A stretch of DNA of 25,830 nt, taken from assembly GCA_027081495.1 (NCBI GenBank), contig JALWKJ010000034.1, positions 1 through 25,830 on the forward strand, given 5' to 3'. Of the stretch, positions 16,055-24,284 are shown piece by piece (position 1 is the stretch's first letter; the number at the start of each line of letters is the position of its first letter). The notes under the pieces were generated by a model, which saw only the letters and a program-made list of their open reading frames with translations, had not been told where the DNA came from and made no database searches. This DNA comes from Campylobacterales bacterium (GTDB lineage Bacteria; Campylobacterota; Campylobacteria; Campylobacterales; QNZT01). The translations under genes were made by a program, and so were the position numbers.

Positions 16055-16080
16055 TAAAAAGCTAATCAAATTCTCATCAA
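16052..16080 (-). promoter_or_regulatory. Candidate minus-strand promoter reading into the palindromic element
   Basis: On the minus strand TTGATG (16080-16075), an 18-base spacer and TATAAT (16057-16052) form a good promoter pair. Transcription would start inside the right arm and run through the element, antisense to the pseudopilin end. It also contains an ATG-started frame of 25 codons (16033-15956), discussed under findings. Confidence 0.3.
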
Positions 16081-16084
16081 TTTG

Positions 16085-16093
16085 TGTTATAAT
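16085..16093 (+). promoter_or_regulatory. Extended -10 promoter of the obgE operon
   Basis: TGTTATAAT is a perfect TATAAT with the TGn extension and lies 23 bases before the obgE GTG start. A recognisable -35 box is missing, which is common for promoters in Campylobacterota. It is the natural start for the obgE-proB-fmt-birA-parA-parB transcript. Confidence 0.6.
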
Positions 16094-16116
16094 CGCGAAA
16101 AAATTCAAGGTAAATC

Positions 16117-17226
16117 GTGTTTATAGACAATGTTGAACTAACGCTTAGTTCAGGAAAAGGCGGAGCGGGCTGCGTTTCGTTTAGGCAGGAAAAGTTTGTT
16201 TTAAAAGGCGGACCCGACGGCGGCGACGGCGGAAGAGGGGGAGATGTTTTTTTTCTTGTTGATAAAAACGCTCATACTCTCTCGTCGTTTCGAGGTAAAA
16301 ATCATCTAAAAGCCAAAAACGGCAAACCCGGAGAGGGGCGTAAAAAATACGGTAAAAAAGGCGAATCTTTAACCGTAGTCGTACCTCCGGGAACTCAAGT
16401 CATAGATTCTCAAAGCGGCGAAGTGCTTTTGGATTTAACTCAAGACGCACAAAGAGTCAAGTTCCTCGAGGGCGGAAAAGGAGGGCTTGGAAATTGGCAT
16501 TTTAGAAGCTCGACGAATCAAAGACCTACATATGCTCAGCCGGGACTTCCGGGCGAAAGTAAAGATGTGCGGCTGGAGCTTAAACTCATAGCGGATGTTG
16601 GATTGGTCGGTTTTCCCAATGTCGGTAAATCGACTCTTATCTCCACCGTCTCAAACGCTACTCCGGAGGTGGCAAATTACGAGTTTACGACGCTAACGCC
16701 AAAACTGGGGGTGGTTCAAATCGATGATTTAAACTCTTTTGTAATGGCGGATATTCCCGGTATCATAGAGGGAGCCAGCGACGGTAAGGGGCTTGGAATC
16801 GATTTTTTGCGACATATAGAGAGAACTAAATTTTTGCTTTTTATGATCGATTTGGCAAATTACCGACCTCTAAACGAGCAGTACGAGACTCTAAAAAAAG
16901 AGTTGAAAAACTTCTCCTGTAAACTGGATGAAAGAAATTTTGCCGTAGCGCTTACAAGAATGGACGCCTTAAGCGTCGAGGAAGCGGCATATAAAAGCGA
17001 GCAATTTTTAAAATACTTAAACTTGCCGAAAACCGATACCGAAAATAGATACCGTTTTGATGAAAGGTTCGCTTTTTTTGTTCAAGAAAATGAATTTACG
17101 CAAGAGATCGAAAGAAATATTCCGTTATTTGTCGCGCCTATATCCTCTCTATCGAAAGTAAATATAAATCCTTTAAAATACGCTCTGTTAGAGGGTATGC
17201 AAAAACGAAGCGGGGATTTTGCATGA
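16117..17226 (+). CDS. obgE: Obg-family GTPase (ribosome assembly)
   Basis: ObgE is an essential GTPase that acts in 50S ribosome assembly and stress signalling. The 369 residues show the glycine-rich Obg fold (SSGKGGAGCVSFRQEK, then GGPDGGDGGRGGDV, residues about 12-45) followed by the G domain: G1 GFPNVGKST (Gly165-Thr173), switch region EFTTLTP, and G3 DIPG (Asp212-Gly215). The G4 motif reads Thr280-Arg281-Met282-Asp283 instead of the textbook NKxD. The start is GTG at 16117 with AAGG six bases upstream. The end overlaps proB (ATGA). The family call is certain. Confidence 0.97.
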   Translation: MFIDNVELTLSSGKGGAGCVSFRQEKFVLKGGPDGGDGGRGGDVFFLVDKNAHTLSSFRGKNHLKAKNGKPGEGRKKYGKKGESLTVVVPPGTQVIDSQSGEVLLDLTQDAQRVKFLEGGKGGLGNWHFRSSTNQRPTYAQPGLPGESKDVRLELKLIADVGLVGFPNVGKSTLISTVSNATPEVANYEFTTLTPKLGVVQIDDLNSFVMADIPGIIEGASDGKGLGIDFLRHIERTKFLLFMIDLANYRPLNEQYETLKKELKNFSCKLDERNFAVALTRMDALSVEEAAYKSEQFLKYLNLPKTDTENRYRFDERFAFFVQENEFTQEIERNIPLFVAPISSLSKVNINPLKYALLEGMQKRSGDFA

Positions 17227-17990
17227 AAAGAATCGTGGTAAAAGTCGGCTCTCATGTATTGAGCGAACAAAATAGACTGGCAAAAGATAGAATCGATAAT
17301 CTTGTGGAGTTTTTAGCGGATCTTCACAAGATATACGAAGTTATTTTAGTCTCTTCCGGCGCGGTCGCGGCGGGATACTCAAAGCTTAAAATCGATAAAT
17401 CGAAACTTCCGAACAGGCAGGCGATAGCGTCGGTGGGGCAGCCGTATCTGATGAGCGTATATCAAAAAAAATTCAACCTATATGAGATTTTGAGCGCTCA
17501 GGTTCTTTTGACCGCCGATGATTTCGATTCGAGAAAAAGAACTCATCACGCAAAATGCGCCGTAAATACGCTTTTAAAACACAAAGTCATACCTATCATA
17601 AACGAAAACGATACTACGGCGACGGAAGAGTTGGTTTTTGGGGACAATGATCAGCTCTCATCTCGCGTGGCTTACTATTTTGACGCGGATATGCTTGTAG
17701 TTTTGTCGGATATTGACGGCTATTACGATAGCGATCCCAGAGTTGATCCAAAAGCGAAACTTTATTCGAAGGTCGCGTCGATAAAAGCGGAAGATTTGCA
17801 GATTAAGTGCAATCCAAATCATACATTCGCGACCGGCGGAATAACTACAAAATTGAAAGCGGCAGATTTTTTACTAAAAAGAGGCAGGCAGATGTACATG
17901 ACAAGCGGTTTTGATTTAAGCGACGCGAAAAACTTTTTGCTAGGATCGGTTCAAAGCGGCGGAACCCATTTTGTAAAAGAGCGCGGATGA
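17223..17990 (+). CDS. proB: Glutamate 5-kinase, short form without PUA domain
   Basis: ProB phosphorylates glutamate at the gamma-carboxyl, the first step of proline synthesis. The 255 residues contain only the amino-acid kinase domain: MKRIVVKVGSHVLSE, SSGAVAAGYSKL, NENDTTATEELVFGDNDQLSSRVA and TGGITTKLKAADFLLKRG. The C-terminal PUA domain of E. coli ProB (367 residues) is absent, as is usual in Campylobacterota. The gene overlaps obgE and fmt by four bases each. No other proline gene is nearby, so the position reflects conserved operon order rather than pathway grouping. Confidence 0.95.
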   Translation: MKRIVVKVGSHVLSEQNRLAKDRIDNLVEFLADLHKIYEVILVSSGAVAAGYSKLKIDKSKLPNRQAIASVGQPYLMSVYQKKFNLYEILSAQVLLTADDFDSRKRTHHAKCAVNTLLKHKVIPIINENDTTATEELVFGDNDQLSSRVAYYFDADMLVVLSDIDGYYDSDPRVDPKAKLYSKVASIKAEDLQIKCNPNHTFATGGITTKLKAADFLLKRGRQMYMTSGFDLSDAKNFLLGSVQSGGTHFVKERG

Positions 17991-18898
17991 AAATAGTATT
18001 TATGGGAACGCCTTCATACGCTACGGTAATACTGAAGGCTCTTTTGGACGATGAAGCGTTTGATGTCGTATCGTTGATAACCCAGCCCGATAAACCGGTC
18101 GGCAGAAATCGGATTTTAACCCCTCCCGATACGAAGAGTTACTGCATGAAAAATCGTATAGATATCGATATTTTTCAACCGGCGACATTAAAATCGAAAG
18201 AGAGTCTAAGATATATAAAGTCAAAAAAACCCGATTTTATTGTCGTAGCCGCGTTTGGACAGATTTTGCCCAAAGAGATTCTTGAAACTGCCGTTTGTAT
18301 AAATCTTCACGCCTCGCTGCTTCCCAAGTATAGAGGCGCTTCTCCTATACAAAGCGCGATATTCGATATGCAAAAATATAGCGGCGTTACCGCTATGAAG
18401 ATGGACGAGGGATTGGATACGGGCGACATTCTCTCTTATAGTATTATTGAAATCGATCAGATGGATGCGATAGAGCTGTTTGACTCTCTTTCAAATTTAG
18501 CGGCGTCTTTGTGCAAAAAAACACTTTTGCGATATGATGATTTAAAACCTTTAAAACAACATGATTTTGACGGCAGTTACGCAAAAAAGATCAAAAAAGC
18601 CGACGGCAAAACTTTTTTTGACGATGCGCAAAAGATCTTTGCGAAATACAAGGCTTTTATATCATGGCCTGGTATCTATCTTGAAAGCGGTTTGAAGTTG
18701 AAAAAGATAGCTTTAAAAGAGAGAGAAAAAAAGTATAATAGCGGTGAAATTTTAGAGATAAAAGAGCAAAGTATAGTCGTAGGCTGCAAAAAAGGAAGTA
18801 TCGAGATTACAAGAGTCCAGCCTCCTTCAAAAAAAGAGATGTCCGTTTTGGACTATATTCGCGGAAAAAGGCTAAAAGTTGGAGATAATTTGCTTTGA
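17987..18898 (+). CDS. fmt: Methionyl-tRNA formyltransferase
   Basis: Fmt formylates Met-tRNA of the initiator type, using 10-formyl-tetrahydrofolate. The 303 residues start MKIVFMGTPSYATVILKAL and carry the SLLPKYRGASPIQ signature. The catalytic set is Asn106 and His108 in INLHASLLP, and Asp144 in LDTGD, each two residues below the E. coli numbering. A smaller C-terminal domain follows and ends near RGKRLKVGDNLL. The length is close to that of E. coli Fmt (315). The gene overlaps proB by four bases and birA by 20. Confidence 0.97.
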   Translation: MKIVFMGTPSYATVILKALLDDEAFDVVSLITQPDKPVGRNRILTPPDTKSYCMKNRIDIDIFQPATLKSKESLRYIKSKKPDFIVVAAFGQILPKEILETAVCINLHASLLPKYRGASPIQSAIFDMQKYSGVTAMKMDEGLDTGDILSYSIIEIDQMDAIELFDSLSNLAASLCKKTLLRYDDLKPLKQHDFDGSYAKKIKKADGKTFFDDAQKIFAKYKAFISWPGIYLESGLKLKKIALKEREKKYNSGEILEIKEQSIVVGCKKGSIEITRVQPPSKKEMSVLDYIRGKRLKVGDNLL

Positions 18899-19523
18899 AG
18901 AGATAAATTCTACACATATTTATCTAATAGAGACCGTTAAAAACGAAAAAATCACTCCTCCCGCCGCCGTTTATGCAAAAAAACAAAACGACGGCATAGG
19001 CAGCCGCGGAAACAGATGGCGCTCTTTGGAGGGAAACCTTTTTTTATCGTTTTGCGTTAAAAGGAGCGATATCGATCCCGCTTTGCCGATTCAATCGACT
19101 TCAATATATTTTTCATATATTTTAAAAGAGCTTTTAAACAAAAAGGGTTCAAAAATTTGGCTAAAATGGCCGAACGATTTTTATATAGAAGATAAAAAAG
19201 CCGGAGGGGTAATAACGGCCGTTTTAAAAGATGAGATCATAGTCTGCTCCATCGGTCTAAATTTAAAAAACGCGCCGCAAGATTTTGCGAAACTCGATAT
19301 AGATATCGATAGGGAAAATTTGCTCCAAAGCTATTTTTTAAAATTAAAAGAAGATATTTTTTGGAAGGATATATTTAGAAAATATAAGGTAGAATTTTTG
19401 CAATCTACAAAGTATAGTTTTTATGATAAATGGTTGCAAAAAAGAGTCTCTTTAGAGGGTGCTTTGTTGCAAAACGACGGATCGATTATACTAAATAATA
19501 AAAGGATATATAGTCTAAGATGA
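18879..19523 (+). CDS. birA: Biotin--protein ligase, monofunctional (no DNA-binding domain)
   Basis: This enzyme attaches biotin to the carrier protein of biotin-dependent carboxylases. The 214 residues contain the catalytic domain only: EINSTHIYL, NDGIGSRGNRWRSLEGNLFLSF (biotinyl-AMP loop region), WLKWPNDFYIEDKKAGGVI, and a short C-terminal part. The winged-helix repressor domain of E. coli BirA is missing, so it cannot act as a biotin repressor. The only sensible start is TTG at 18879: the next residues EIICFEEINSTH form the expected family N-terminus, and AAGG lies about seven bases upstream. It overlaps fmt by 20 bases and parA by four. Confidence 0.92.
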   Translation: MEIICFEEINSTHIYLIETVKNEKITPPAAVYAKKQNDGIGSRGNRWRSLEGNLFLSFCVKRSDIDPALPIQSTSIYFSYILKELLNKKGSKIWLKWPNDFYIEDKKAGGVITAVLKDEIIVCSIGLNLKNAPQDFAKLDIDIDRENLLQSYFLKLKEDIFWKDIFRKYKVEFLQSTKYSFYDKWLQKRVSLEGALLQNDGSIILNNKRIYSLR

Positions 19524-20308
19524 GTGAAATTATAGCGATAGCAAATCAGAAAGGCGGCGTTGGCAAAACAACTACAGCAGTGAATCTTGCCGCTTCACTT
19601 GCTGTTGCTGAAAAAAAAGTGCTTTTAATCGACATAGATCCTCAGGCAAACGCGACGACGGGTTTGGGATTTGCAAGAAGCGATTATGAGTTTAATATTT
19701 ATCATGTACTCATAGGTCGAAAAAAGATTTCTCAAACGATTCTCAACACTTCTATCGATATGCTCGATTTAGTACCCGCCAATATCGGTCTTGTCGGATT
19801 GGAAAAAGATTTTTACGATAGCGGTATCAAGCATAAAGAGTCGGTTCTAAAAAACAGGCTTGAGGAGGTTAAAAACGAATATGATTATATCATCATAGAT
19901 TCTCCTCCCGCTCTTGGACCCATAACGATAAACGCGCTTAGCGCGGCGACCTCCGTCATAATCCCCATACAGTGCGAGTTTTATGCGCTTGAAGGAGTCG
20001 CCCAGCTTTTAAATACGATCAAATTGATTAAAAAAACCATTAACCCGAAACTTAAAATAAAAGGTTTTTTACCTACAATGTACAGTTCTCAAAACAATCT
20101 CTCAAAAAATGTTTTATATGATCTTGAACAACATTTCAGCAGTAAACTTTTTACGAGCGAGATGGATGACGAATATATCGTTATTCCGAGAAATGTAAAA
20201 CTCGCCGAATCGCCGAGCTTTGGAAAACCGATACTTCTTTATGATATAAAATCGAGCGGTTCTATGGCGTATCAGGATCTTGCGCAGTCGATCATGGCGG
20301 CTAGTTAA
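19520..20308 (+). CDS. parA: Chromosome-partitioning ATPase ParA (Soj)
   Basis: ParA is a nucleoid-bound ATPase that moves ParB-parS complexes during chromosome segregation. The 262 residues show the deviant Walker A IANQKGGVGKTTTAVNLA (residues about 7-24), DIDPQANATTGLG (Walker A'), and YIIIDSPPALG (Walker B). No N-terminal DNA-binding domain is present, as in small chromosomal Soj proteins. The gene overlaps birA by four bases (ATGA) and is followed after 11 bases by parB. Confidence 0.97.
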   Translation: MSEIIAIANQKGGVGKTTTAVNLAASLAVAEKKVLLIDIDPQANATTGLGFARSDYEFNIYHVLIGRKKISQTILNTSIDMLDLVPANIGLVGLEKDFYDSGIKHKESVLKNRLEEVKNEYDYIIIDSPPALGPITINALSAATSVIIPIQCEFYALEGVAQLLNTIKLIKKTINPKLKIKGFLPTMYSSQNNLSKNVLYDLEQHFSSKLFTSEMDDEYIVIPRNVKLAESPSFGKPILLYDIKSSGSMAYQDLAQSIMAAS

Positions 20309-20319
20309 AAGGAAAAAAG

Positions 20320-21180
20320 ATGTCGAAAAATAGATTGGGTAGAGGTTTGAGCGCGATTTTAGATGATGTGGAAGACGCTTACAGGCAGGATATACAGAGT
20401 GACTCGACGGTAATTAAAGATATAGCGCTTGACGAGATTACGCCAAATATTTATCAGCCTCGTAAACATTTTGATGAAAACGCGCTTGAAGAGCTTTCAA
20501 GATCGCTAATAAAACATGGACAACTTCAGCCTATCGTAGTCATTCAAAAGGATGACAAGTATATGATCATTGCCGGAGAGAGAAGGTTTCGCGCGGCGAA
20601 GCTGGCCGGTTTTGATACTATAAAAGCGGTAATCGCCGATTATGAGAATGAAAATTTAAGAGAGCTCGCGCTTATAGAAAATATTCAAAGAGAAAATCTA
20701 TCTCCTCTTGAACTCGCTCAATCATATAAAGAGTTGATCGAAGAATATCAGATCACTCAAGAGGCTCTAGGCGAGATAATTCATAAAAGCCGCTCGCAAA
20801 TAACGAATACCTTAAGATTGTTGCAGCTTACCCCATATACTCAATCGCTTTTGACCCAAAGCAAAATCAGCCAAGGTCATGCAAAAATGCTCGTAGGGCT
20901 CGACAAGGATTCGGAAAAGTTGATCGCGGATACTATCGTCGGTCAGAAATTAAGCGTAAGAGAGACGGAAGAGCTTATTAAAAATCTCAAAAATCCAAAA
21001 GAGAATGAAAAAAAAGTTACTACCGCAAAAAAATATGAAGAGTTCGATACTCTTGGCGAAGTGGTAAAAAAACTTGATTCATTCGGCATAAAAGCCTCTA
21101 AAAGTAAAAATAAAATCGTCATTTCATTTACGGATAACGCCCAAATTAAGAGTTTCTTATCCGTTCTATCAAGAGATTAA
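20320..21180 (+). CDS. parB: Chromosome-partitioning protein ParB (Spo0J)
   Basis: ParB binds parS sites, uses CTP to slide along DNA and recruits ParA and condensin. The 286 residues show the start MSKNRLGRGLSAILDD, the CTP-binding ParB/sulfiredoxin domain with IAGERRFRAAKLAGF and LIENIQRENLSPLELAQSY, a helix-turn-helix part (QEALGEIIHKSRSQITNTLRLL) and a short C-terminal dimer domain. The start has AAAGGA upstream. I saw no parS-like site within the window. Confidence 0.97.
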   Translation: MSKNRLGRGLSAILDDVEDAYRQDIQSDSTVIKDIALDEITPNIYQPRKHFDENALEELSRSLIKHGQLQPIVVIQKDDKYMIIAGERRFRAAKLAGFDTIKAVIADYENENLRELALIENIQRENLSPLELAQSYKELIEEYQITQEALGEIIHKSRSQITNTLRLLQLTPYTQSLLTQSKISQGHAKMLVGLDKDSEKLIADTIVGQKLSVRETEELIKNLKNPKENEKKVTTAKKYEEFDTLGEVVKKLDSFGIKASKSKNKIVISFTDNAQIKSFLSVLSRD

Positions 21181-21229
21181 ATTTTTATTTATAATTATTA
21201 TGGTAAAATCTTACGAATTTTTCAAAAGC

Positions 21230-21235
21230 TATAAT
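21230..21235 (+). promoter_or_regulatory. Candidate -10 box for the ATP synthase operon
   Basis: A perfect TATAAT lies 25 bases before the atpF' start in an 80-base AT-rich gap after parB. No good -35 is present. A second candidate, TGGTAAAAT (21201-21209), is an extended -10-like sequence. One or both could drive atpF'-atpD in addition to read-through from parB. Confidence 0.45.
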
Positions 21236-21260
21236 TGAAAATACTTACAAAAGGCTACTT

Positions 21261-21686
21261 ATGTTAGACATAAACATCGGTTTACTACTTTTCGTCGCGG
21301 TTTTGTTTCTCTCCTTGATCTATATTTTGAACAAAATGCTCTATATTCCTCTTTTGGCGTTTATGGATAAAAGAGATGAAACGATTAAAAAAGATCTATC
21401 TCTCGCAAAAGAGATGGACTCGGATATGGACAAAGCTTTAAATGAAGCCAACAAAACGATTTTGGAGGCTAAAGGGCAAGCTCATGAAATTCGTCAAGAA
21501 GCTCTTGAGAAAGCGAAAGAGAAATCTCAAAACAAGATTTCCAAAATTCAAAAAGAGCTCGAAGAAAAATACGAAGCTTTTGCAAAATCTCTTCATACCG
21601 AGAAAGATAATCTTAAAAAGACAATTGAAGCGAAAGTTCCCCAGTATCAGAATTTAATTCAGTCAAAATTAAAAAACATATCATAA
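21261..21686 (+). CDS. atpF': F-type ATP synthase subunit b' (Fo stator)
   Basis: Subunit b' is one of two different stator subunits linking Fo to F1. The 141 residues have a single N-terminal membrane helix (about residues 5-25: IGLLLFVAVLFLSLIYIL), then LYIPLLAFMDKRDETIKKDL and a long charged coiled coil. Having separate b' and b genes is typical of Campylobacterota and photosynthetic bacteria. The ATG is preceded by AAAGG. It is first in the atp operon, and 10 bases separate it from atpF when the TTG start at 21697 is used. Confidence 0.92.
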   Translation: MLDINIGLLLFVAVLFLSLIYILNKMLYIPLLAFMDKRDETIKKDLSLAKEMDSDMDKALNEANKTILEAKGQAHEIRQEALEKAKEKSQNKISKIQKELEEKYEAFAKSLHTEKDNLKKTIEAKVPQYQNLIQSKLKNIS

Positions 21687-21696
21687 AGGAGTGCAG

Positions 21697-22212
21697 TTGA
21701 AAAAAAAATATTTACTATTGCTTCTATTGCCGGTATTTTCTTTCGCTTCCGGCGAGCAGACGAGCGAAGGAACGGATATAGTCGCAAGGACGGTGAATTT
21801 TCTGATTTTCGCCGGTATATTGTATTATCTCATCGCGGATAAGATCACGGCTTTTTTTAAAACCAGAACCGCCGATATCGCGAATAGACTCACATCTATA
21901 CAAGATATGCTAAACGCGTCGAAAGAGAAAAAAGAGGATGCCTTAAACGAAGCCGCACAAGCGAAAGAAAAAGCTAAAGAGTTAATAGAAGTCGCTAAAA
22001 AAGAGGCTCTTTTACTAACAAAAAAAGTCGAAGAAGATACTGAATCCGAAATCTTATATCTAAAAAAGGCTCTTAACGAAAGAATGGAGATCGAAGAGAA
22101 AAAAATGACCAAAGAGGTTGTTTCGGAAGTAATCGACGAAATGTTTAAAGAAGATAAAATTTCATTAAGCAATGAGGACTTTTTAAAAATTATCAAAAAA
22201 AAGGTAGCCTAA
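21697..22212 (+). CDS. atpF: F-type ATP synthase subunit b with signal-like N-terminus
   Basis: Subunit b pairs with b' as the peripheral stalk. The 171 residues begin MKKKYLLLLLLPVFSFASGE, which looks like a cleavable signal peptide, followed by the true membrane helix (VNFLIFAGILYYLIADKITAFF) and a coiled coil. TTG at 21697 is chosen because AAAGGAG ends five bases before it; the GTG at 21691 is part of that ribosome site and so unlikely. The extra hydrophobic start is a known feature in this phylum, though whether it is cleaved is unclear. The stop directly abuts the atpH start. Confidence 0.9.
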   Translation: MKKKYLLLLLLPVFSFASGEQTSEGTDIVARTVNFLIFAGILYYLIADKITAFFKTRTADIANRLTSIQDMLNASKEKKEDALNEAAQAKEKAKELIEVAKKEALLLTKKVEEDTESEILYLKKALNERMEIEEKKMTKEVVSEVIDEMFKEDKISLSNEDFLKIIKKKVA

Positions 22213-22740
22213 ATGAGTGATGTAGCGAAAAAATATGTCAAGGCATTGATAAAAACGCTTGATGACAATGAACTTCAAACGCTTTTGGAAGTTTTAAATT
22301 CAATCGTACCGGCATACAAAAATAAAAAATTTCTTTCAATCATTCAAAGCAGCGAATTGACAAAAGAGCAAAAGAGTTCTTTTCTGTTCTCGCTTTTTGA
22401 GAGTGATGATAAAAAAATCGAAAATTTTATAAAGCTGCTCGTTCAAAACGACAGGGTAGAGATACTTCCCGATGTAGCAAAAGATCTTTCAAATCAACTT
22501 GCAATCAAAAACAACAGATTTGTCGGGCTTTTGATTAGCGGTAAAAAAGTCAAAGCGCAGCAGATAAAAGAGATCGAAGAGACTCTCTCTAGCAAATTTA
22601 ACGCTGAAATAAAGTTAAAAAATAAAGTTACCGGATATTCGGGTCTAAAAGTCGAGATAGAGAGTCTTGGGGTTGAGATCGGATTATCGACACAAAGATT
22701 AAAGCAACAGATTGCTCAGACAATTTTAAACGCAATATAA
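22213..22740 (+). CDS. atpH: F-type ATP synthase subunit delta
   Basis: Subunit delta sits on top of F1 and joins it to the peripheral stalk. The 175 residues match the family: MSDVAKKYVKALIKTL at the start and, near the end, the KNKVTGYSGLKVEIESLGVEIGLSTQRLKQQI region typical of the C-terminal domain (GG-like motif here as GYSGL). The ATG immediately follows the atpF TAA, so translation is coupled. The length is normal. Confidence 0.95.
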   Translation: MSDVAKKYVKALIKTLDDNELQTLLEVLNSIVPAYKNKKFLSIIQSSELTKEQKSSFLFSLFESDDKKIENFIKLLVQNDRVEILPDVAKDLSNQLAIKNNRFVGLLISGKKVKAQQIKEIEETLSSKFNAEIKLKNKVTGYSGLKVEIESLGVEIGLSTQRLKQQIAQTILNAI

Positions 22741-22758
22741 ATTAAAAAGGAGAAGTTA

Positions 22759-24276
22759 GTGAGTGCAAAAGTAAAAGCCGATGAGATCAGCAGTCTCATT
22801 CAGGAGAGAATAGAAAATTTCGAACTAAGCGTTGATATCGAAGAGACGGGTAAAGTAATAGAGTTTGCCGACGGTATCGCCAGAGTTTACGGGTTAAACA
22901 ATGTTATGGCCGGTGAAATGGTTGAATTTGAAAGCGGCGATCGCGGTATGGCTTTAAACCTTGAAGAGTCCATAGTGGGTATAGTGGTGCTTGGTAAAGG
23001 AAGCGAAATAAAAGAGGGCGCAAGCGTTAAAAGATTGGGAAGACTTTTAAAAGTACCCGTCGGCGATGAAATGGTAGGAAGAGTCGTAAATCCTTTAGGC
23101 GAGCCGATTGACGGAAAAGGAAATATCGAAGCGACCGAGTTTAGATTCGTTGAAGAGAAAGCACCCGGTATCATGGCTAGAAAATCTGTTCACGAGCCGC
23201 TTCAAACAGGTATAAAAGCGATAGACGCGCTTGTTCCCATAGGAAGAGGTCAAAGAGAGCTTATCATCGGCGATAGACAAACCGGAAAAACTACCGTTGC
23301 GATAGACGCTATCATAAATCAAAAAGGTCAAGATGTCGTATGTATTTATGTGGCGATCGGACAGAAACAGTCAACCGTAGCGCAAGTCGTAAAAAGACTT
23401 GAAGAGCATGGAGCGATGGATTATACGATCGTCGTAAACGCCGCCGCAAGCGAATCGGCCGCATTGCAATTTCTTGCGCCTTATGCCGGCGTTACGATGG
23501 GCGAATACTTCAGAGACAACGCGAGACACGCGCTTATCATATATGACGACTTGACAAAACATGCTATCGCATACAGAGAAATGTCGCTTATTTTAAGAAG
23601 ACCTCCCGGTCGTGAAGCTTATCCCGGAGATGTATTTTATTTGCACTCGAGACTTCTTGAAAGGGCGGCGAAATTAAGCGACGCCTTGGGAGCCGGTTCA
23701 ATGACGGCTCTTCCGATAATCGAAACTCAAGCGGGCGATGTTTCGGCTTATATTCCTACGAATGTTATCTCGATAACGGACGGTCAAATCTTTCTTGAGA
23801 CCGATCTTTTTAACTCCGGAATAAGACCCGCCATCAATGTCGGCTTATCGGTTTCTCGTGTCGGAGGCGCGGCGCAGATTAAAGCGACTAAGCAGGTTTC
23901 CGGAACCCTAAGACTGGATTTGGCGCAATATCGCGAACTTCAGGCTTTCGCTCAGTTTGCTTCGGATCTTGACGAAACAAGCCGTAACCAGCTTGAAAGA
24001 GGTGAGCGAATGGTCGAAGTTTTAAAACAAGGACCATATTCTCCGGTGCCGATAGAGAGACAAGTCGTCATAATCTATGCCGGCGCTAACGGATATCTTG
24101 ACGATATACCCGCATCCGATGTAACGAAATTTGAAGCGGAGCTTTATCCGTTTGTCGAAGCCAAATATCCGGAATTGTTTAAAAATATCGCTACAAATAA
24201 AAAGATCGACGATGAAACGAAAGCGCTTTTAAATAAAGTCCTGGACGAGTTTAAATCTACATTTGTGGTTAAATAA
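22759..24276 (+). CDS. atpA: F-type ATP synthase subunit alpha
   Basis: Alpha is the non-catalytic nucleotide-binding subunit of the F1 hexamer. The 505 residues contain the Walker A loop GDRQTGKTT, the Walker B LIIYDDLT, the ALGAGSMTALPIIETQAGDVSAYIPTNVISITDGQ stretch (shown here as family signature, in the second half), and the arginine-finger segment SVSRVGG. The N-terminal beta barrel EFADGIARVYGL is also present. The start is GTG at 22759 with AAGGAG six bases upstream. Full-length and intact. Confidence 0.98.
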   Translation: MSAKVKADEISSLIQERIENFELSVDIEETGKVIEFADGIARVYGLNNVMAGEMVEFESGDRGMALNLEESIVGIVVLGKGSEIKEGASVKRLGRLLKVPVGDEMVGRVVNPLGEPIDGKGNIEATEFRFVEEKAPGIMARKSVHEPLQTGIKAIDALVPIGRGQRELIIGDRQTGKTTVAIDAIINQKGQDVVCIYVAIGQKQSTVAQVVKRLEEHGAMDYTIVVNAAASESAALQFLAPYAGVTMGEYFRDNARHALIIYDDLTKHAIAYREMSLILRRPPGREAYPGDVFYLHSRLLERAAKLSDALGAGSMTALPIIETQAGDVSAYIPTNVISITDGQIFLETDLFNSGIRPAINVGLSVSRVGGAAQIKATKQVSGTLRLDLAQYRELQAFAQFASDLDETSRNQLERGERMVEVLKQGPYSPVPIERQVVIIYAGANGYLDDIPASDVTKFEAELYPFVEAKYPELFKNIATNKKIDDETKALLNKVLDEFKSTFVVK

Positions 24277-24284
24277 GGCTAAAT

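Noticed and set aside
19520..21260. parS site near parA/parB
   Set aside because: I found no match to the TGTTTCACGTGAAACA-type consensus here or elsewhere in the window; the csm5 palindrome has a different core.
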